Assembly: GCA_000231825.2 (NCBI GenBank)
Contig: JH720326.1
Span: 188,586 to 252,585, forward strand
Reading direction: 5' to 3'
From: Tetrahymena elliotti 4EA
Taxonomy: Eukaryota > Ciliophora > Oligohymenophorea > Hymenostomatida > Tetrahymenidae
Length of the DNA: 64,000 nt
Below are positions 61,000 through 64,000 of this stretch, piece after piece. Under the pieces are notes generated by a model. That model ran no database searches. It was not told the origin of the DNA and was given only the letters and a program-made list of their open reading frames with translations. Each line of letters opens with the position of its first letter. Within the stretch, counting starts at the first letter, position 1. A program made the translations under genes and the position numbers.

Positions 61000-63458
61000 T
61001 CAGTTTAATAAACTAATGACATGCTTAATACTTGTTGCTTTATAAACACTTAAAGGATCTTCTTTTGCAACAACCTTTTTAAAAGGAAGGTCCAATTACT
61101 CCAAATAGTTGAGCTCTTCAACATATTCATCTAATTCTTTATCAGTTGAATTTTCTAAATTTGCAATTATTTCTTAAACAGTCTGCTTTTATTCTGCATT
61201 TTTAATTTATTCAGCAAAAATCTTTAGATATTCTAAGTGCTGCTTAATAGACTTTATACGTAAAACTTCAATAAACAATTACCAAATTTCTTCATCAATA
61301 TCTTACTTTTGACAGAAGATTAACATAAAAGATAATAGATCTTCTACTTAGTACAACTCTATATTTTCAATATATTTTATTTGTAAAAGGCCCCATAAAT
61401 AAGGGTCAGTTAATCCGTACTTATAAAAACTTGCTAAGTAAGCTGAGAATTCCAACTGACTTGCATTTTCTATGCATTTAAATATGAATGTATTCCATTT
61501 AGAAAACTATTCTTCTGATGCGAAACATTCTTACATTAATGTGAGAAAACAAACTTGTGACACACTGAAAGTCTTACGATCTTTAGAAATTTTTCTCTCT
61601 AAAGGATTTATTTCTTATGTGATCTAGTATTAGCTCTTATACTCACATAAATGTAATAATCCATAAAGTTTTATTTGTTCATTTTCAGTCAAATTTTTCC
61701 ATTTTTTATCCTGGCTCTTTATTAAGCTATTAATGGATTCTTTTAATAAGAGCTTCATACATACTTTTTAAAATTCTAGTTCATTTATGCGAGTATCTCC
61801 ACCAGCCTCTGCTTCTTCAATATACTTGTAAATTACCAAAGAATAAACTTGAATTTTTTCTAAAATCTTTTACCCTGTCTCTTTTGCTAAAATATTCTCA
61901 AATTTAGGCAAATCTGTCTTATCATCAAGGATATAACTTAAAGCTAAGTTGAGTTATTTAAGGTTAAAAACATTGTACTTAACTAAATTCTTCAAAATAA
62001 CATAGTTTTAGTCATAAGACAGATCAAATTCATTCCTATTAGAAAGTAGTTACCAAATCTTTTCAGTTCCAAGTTAGGTTTTATCAAATGATCCAATGAT
62101 TATCCCTATTTAATCTTTAGTTATTATTTAATCTAACTCTCCTTTTTTGCCATACTTTTCAACATAATTCTAGAAGCAATTCTCCAGTTATTCCTAAACT
62201 TTTTAGTTTTCCTTTGAAATAAAACAAATAAAATTAAAATTTAGGATAAATAATTATTTTTTACAGAAAAGAAACTTATTTATGAGAAACCTCTTATGAA
62301 AAGAGTGAATGTATCAAAATTAATTATGTTCTCTTTGTCTATACTAGATAACTGAATATTATTTTATGAGTTATCTGAATTTTCTTTGTCCATATTTTCA
62401 TTATTTAAAACTTCAACAGCTTGAACTTATGAATCATTTTTTGATATCGCAGTTGTGGGTATAATATTTTTAATATGAGACATTTTAAATTTCAAGAAGT
62501 ATTCAGCAAATTCTAAAGGTTAGTATTGAAGCTTTCCCATAGAATCGAAGATAACTGCAAATTATTCAAGATATAAAACTTCTTTATTTAAAATAAATCT
62601 TTCTTCAAATTATCTTATTTAGACTGGATCAATAAAGATGCTTTTTTCAGCAATTAAAGAAATCAACTCTATACAATCAGGAAGATCCATTTAACTCAAT
62701 CCTCTTAAGAGTTTCTTCTTAATTTAAATGAGAATACTTTGTGAATTAAGATCTTTGAATTCATAGCTCAAAAATATCTTAAAAATTTAAAGCAAGCTGT
62801 CATAAATGTTCTCTAACTCAGAAGAGTTTGAAAACAAAAGATTTCCTTTAACTAAAAAATTCTTCCAAACAGTTTCTTCTTTAATATCAAACAAATAAAC
62901 AAGTTTTTATAGCTTGACAAACTCAACAGCAGAATAAATGTTAACATTACTCAAACCTTTAATAATAATGTCAAATAATTCAATATGATCTTACAAAAAC
63001 TGCATAAATTTCTCCTTGTGTTTGTAAAAATATTAAAAGATATAAATATATTCATTTGCTTTCATTTTTGTATTTCTTTCTTTGATAAAGTTAATAATTG
63101 TTTCGTAATCTTCTTTTAACTTCTACCTTAAAATCAAATCAACATCATACTTTTTGAGTGATTTTACTAGCTTTCTATTTAATCCTGATCCCTAGCAAAC
63201 AACTGTCTCAAATCTTCCATAGTAAATATCAAAATTTTATATTTCAATTTAACTCAAAGAACTGCTATATGGATCTATTTTAGAAACATCATTATTTAGC
63301 TTTATCTGCTAATTTTCAAACTCTCTATCTTAAATCTACCTGTTTTAATGAGCTTTAAAAAGTGAAATCTTATTTTTCTGATAATTATATTTTATCTAGT
63401 CATTTAATGCTAAATTAGCAACTCTTCTCTTTAAAAACTAAAATGCAATTTTGTTCAT
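61000..63458 (-). CDS. Helical protein of unknown function, possibly mitochondrial, 801 aa, 2 exons
   Basis: Exon 1 63458-62265, exon 2 62211-61000 (2406 nt, TGA end). The start is secure: a TGA sits immediately upstream in frame of ATG 63458. The 53-nt intron (GTAAAA...CAAAG) is the only join that keeps both frames. The N-terminus (MNKIAFQFLKRRVANLALND) is basic and amphipathic, like a mitochondrial presequence. The rest is Leu/Lys/Glu-rich alternating helices without obvious catalytic motifs, with an Asn/Ser-rich linker just before the splice site. The style recalls long helical-repeat organelle proteins (FASTK/RAP, mTERF-like), but I see no diagnostic motif and do not assign a family. Confidence 0.82.
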
Positions 63459-64000
63459 TCAATAATTATTTTAAAGTCCTACTTAAATTGGTTGAATCAA
63501 ATTAATTTTATTTTTGATAGCAATAAATAGAAAAAGTAAAATTGAAATTTAGATATTGCTTCTATGTAATTAATATAGCCGAACTATACTGATATAAGAC
63601 TATCTAAATCACAAACAAAACATAAAATTAAGTATTCTTTAGAAACTATTAGAATCAAAAAGAAAAAGAGTATCAAATAAAAAATATTCTTGATTGTTTT
63701 TATATGTATCTATCTATAAATCTTCTATGCTATTTTGTTTTCAATTTGATGGAGATAAGATTAATTAAGTTAAGATATACTATAAATCTTCTATGCTATT
63801 TTGTTTTCAATTTGATGGAGATAAGATTAATTAAGTTAAGATACAAATAATTTTTTATTAAAATTCTTAAGAGTTTAAACAAAATTTAACAAAATAGGTT
63901 TTAAGTATCCATCATTTAAAGCAAGCACCATTTTAATGAGAAAAAGTCTTTTTAATACAATTTATAGAGGTTTTTCAAGATCCGTCTAAAAAAAGTCAGA
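63459..64000. other. Intergenic to the right edge
   Basis: 5' flank of the minus-strand gene; contains the 66-bp tandem duplication. No further gene was recognised before the window ends. Confidence 0.5.
63714..63843. repeat. Perfect 66-bp tandem duplication
   Basis: The unit beginning CTATAAATCTTCTATGCTAT and ending ...AAGTTAAGATA occurs twice back to back (63714-63779 and 63780-63843) with no internal difference. It is either a very recent duplication or an assembly artefact. Confidence 0.9.

Noticed and set aside
1..64000. CRISPR arrays, insertion sequences, Shine-Dalgarno sites and operons
   Set aside because: The genome is a ciliate's, with spliced genes. No spaced repeats, transposase or terminal inverted repeats were seen.

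Overview
This window looks like macronuclear DNA of a Tetrahymena-type (oligohymenophorean) ciliate. It is very AT-rich, and every recognisable protein is read only if TAA and TAG are sense (Gln) codons and TGA is the sole stop. Introns are short, AT-rich and GT...AG. The proteins are Gln/Asn/Lys-rich. The species cannot be named from the sequence alone.

Layout. 1-6.8 kb, minus strand: the 3' part of a Cys-rich (furin-like repeat) membrane protein that runs off the left edge, followed by a decayed second copy of its C-terminal half with an internal exon-like duplication. 7.6-12.1 kb, plus: a 6-exon ABCC-type full ABC transporter. 12.9-17.2 kb, minus: a 9-exon cytosolic carboxypeptidase (tubulin deglutamylase family). 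17.2-21.3 kb: a sparse stretch with strong strand asymmetry and two unassigned ORFs. 21.3-23.6 kb, plus: mitochondrial NAD-type isocitrate dehydrogenase in 5 exons.

24.3-46.4 kb, plus: the centrepiece, a head-to-tail array of four paralogous six-TM potassium-channel-like proteins (1314-1405 aa). Each has a cyclic-nucleotide-binding domain, then an intact CCHC zinc knuckle, then a long Gln/Ser-rich tail with its own conserved motifs. All four share the same four intron positions and phases, and exons 2 and 3 are 147 and 172 nt in every copy. I know of no characterised channel with this domain order.

47.0-49.4 kb, minus: an intronless BUBL protein with the order ubiquitin-like, intein-like (BIL/Hint), ubiquitin-like, ubiquitin-like, ADP-ribosyltransferase-like. 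50.4-52.5 kb, plus: a tandem two-domain GH18 chitinase-like protein whose second active site is degenerate. 53.1-56.7 kb, minus: a 1213-aa Gln/Asn-rich protein with a small Cys/His cluster and helices near its C-terminus. 58.0-60.3 kb, plus: a TPR-like protein with an ambiguous 5' end and a duplicated 3' end. 61.0-63.5 kb, minus: an 801-aa helical protein of unknown function, possibly mitochondrial. The right edge has a perfect 66-bp tandem duplication.

The genes do not form an operon. The plausible themes are membrane excitability (channel array), ciliary/tubulin modification (carboxypeptidase) and self-processing ubiquitin chemistry (BUBL). Exon joins were checked by hand for frame continuity; none is confirmed by RNA.
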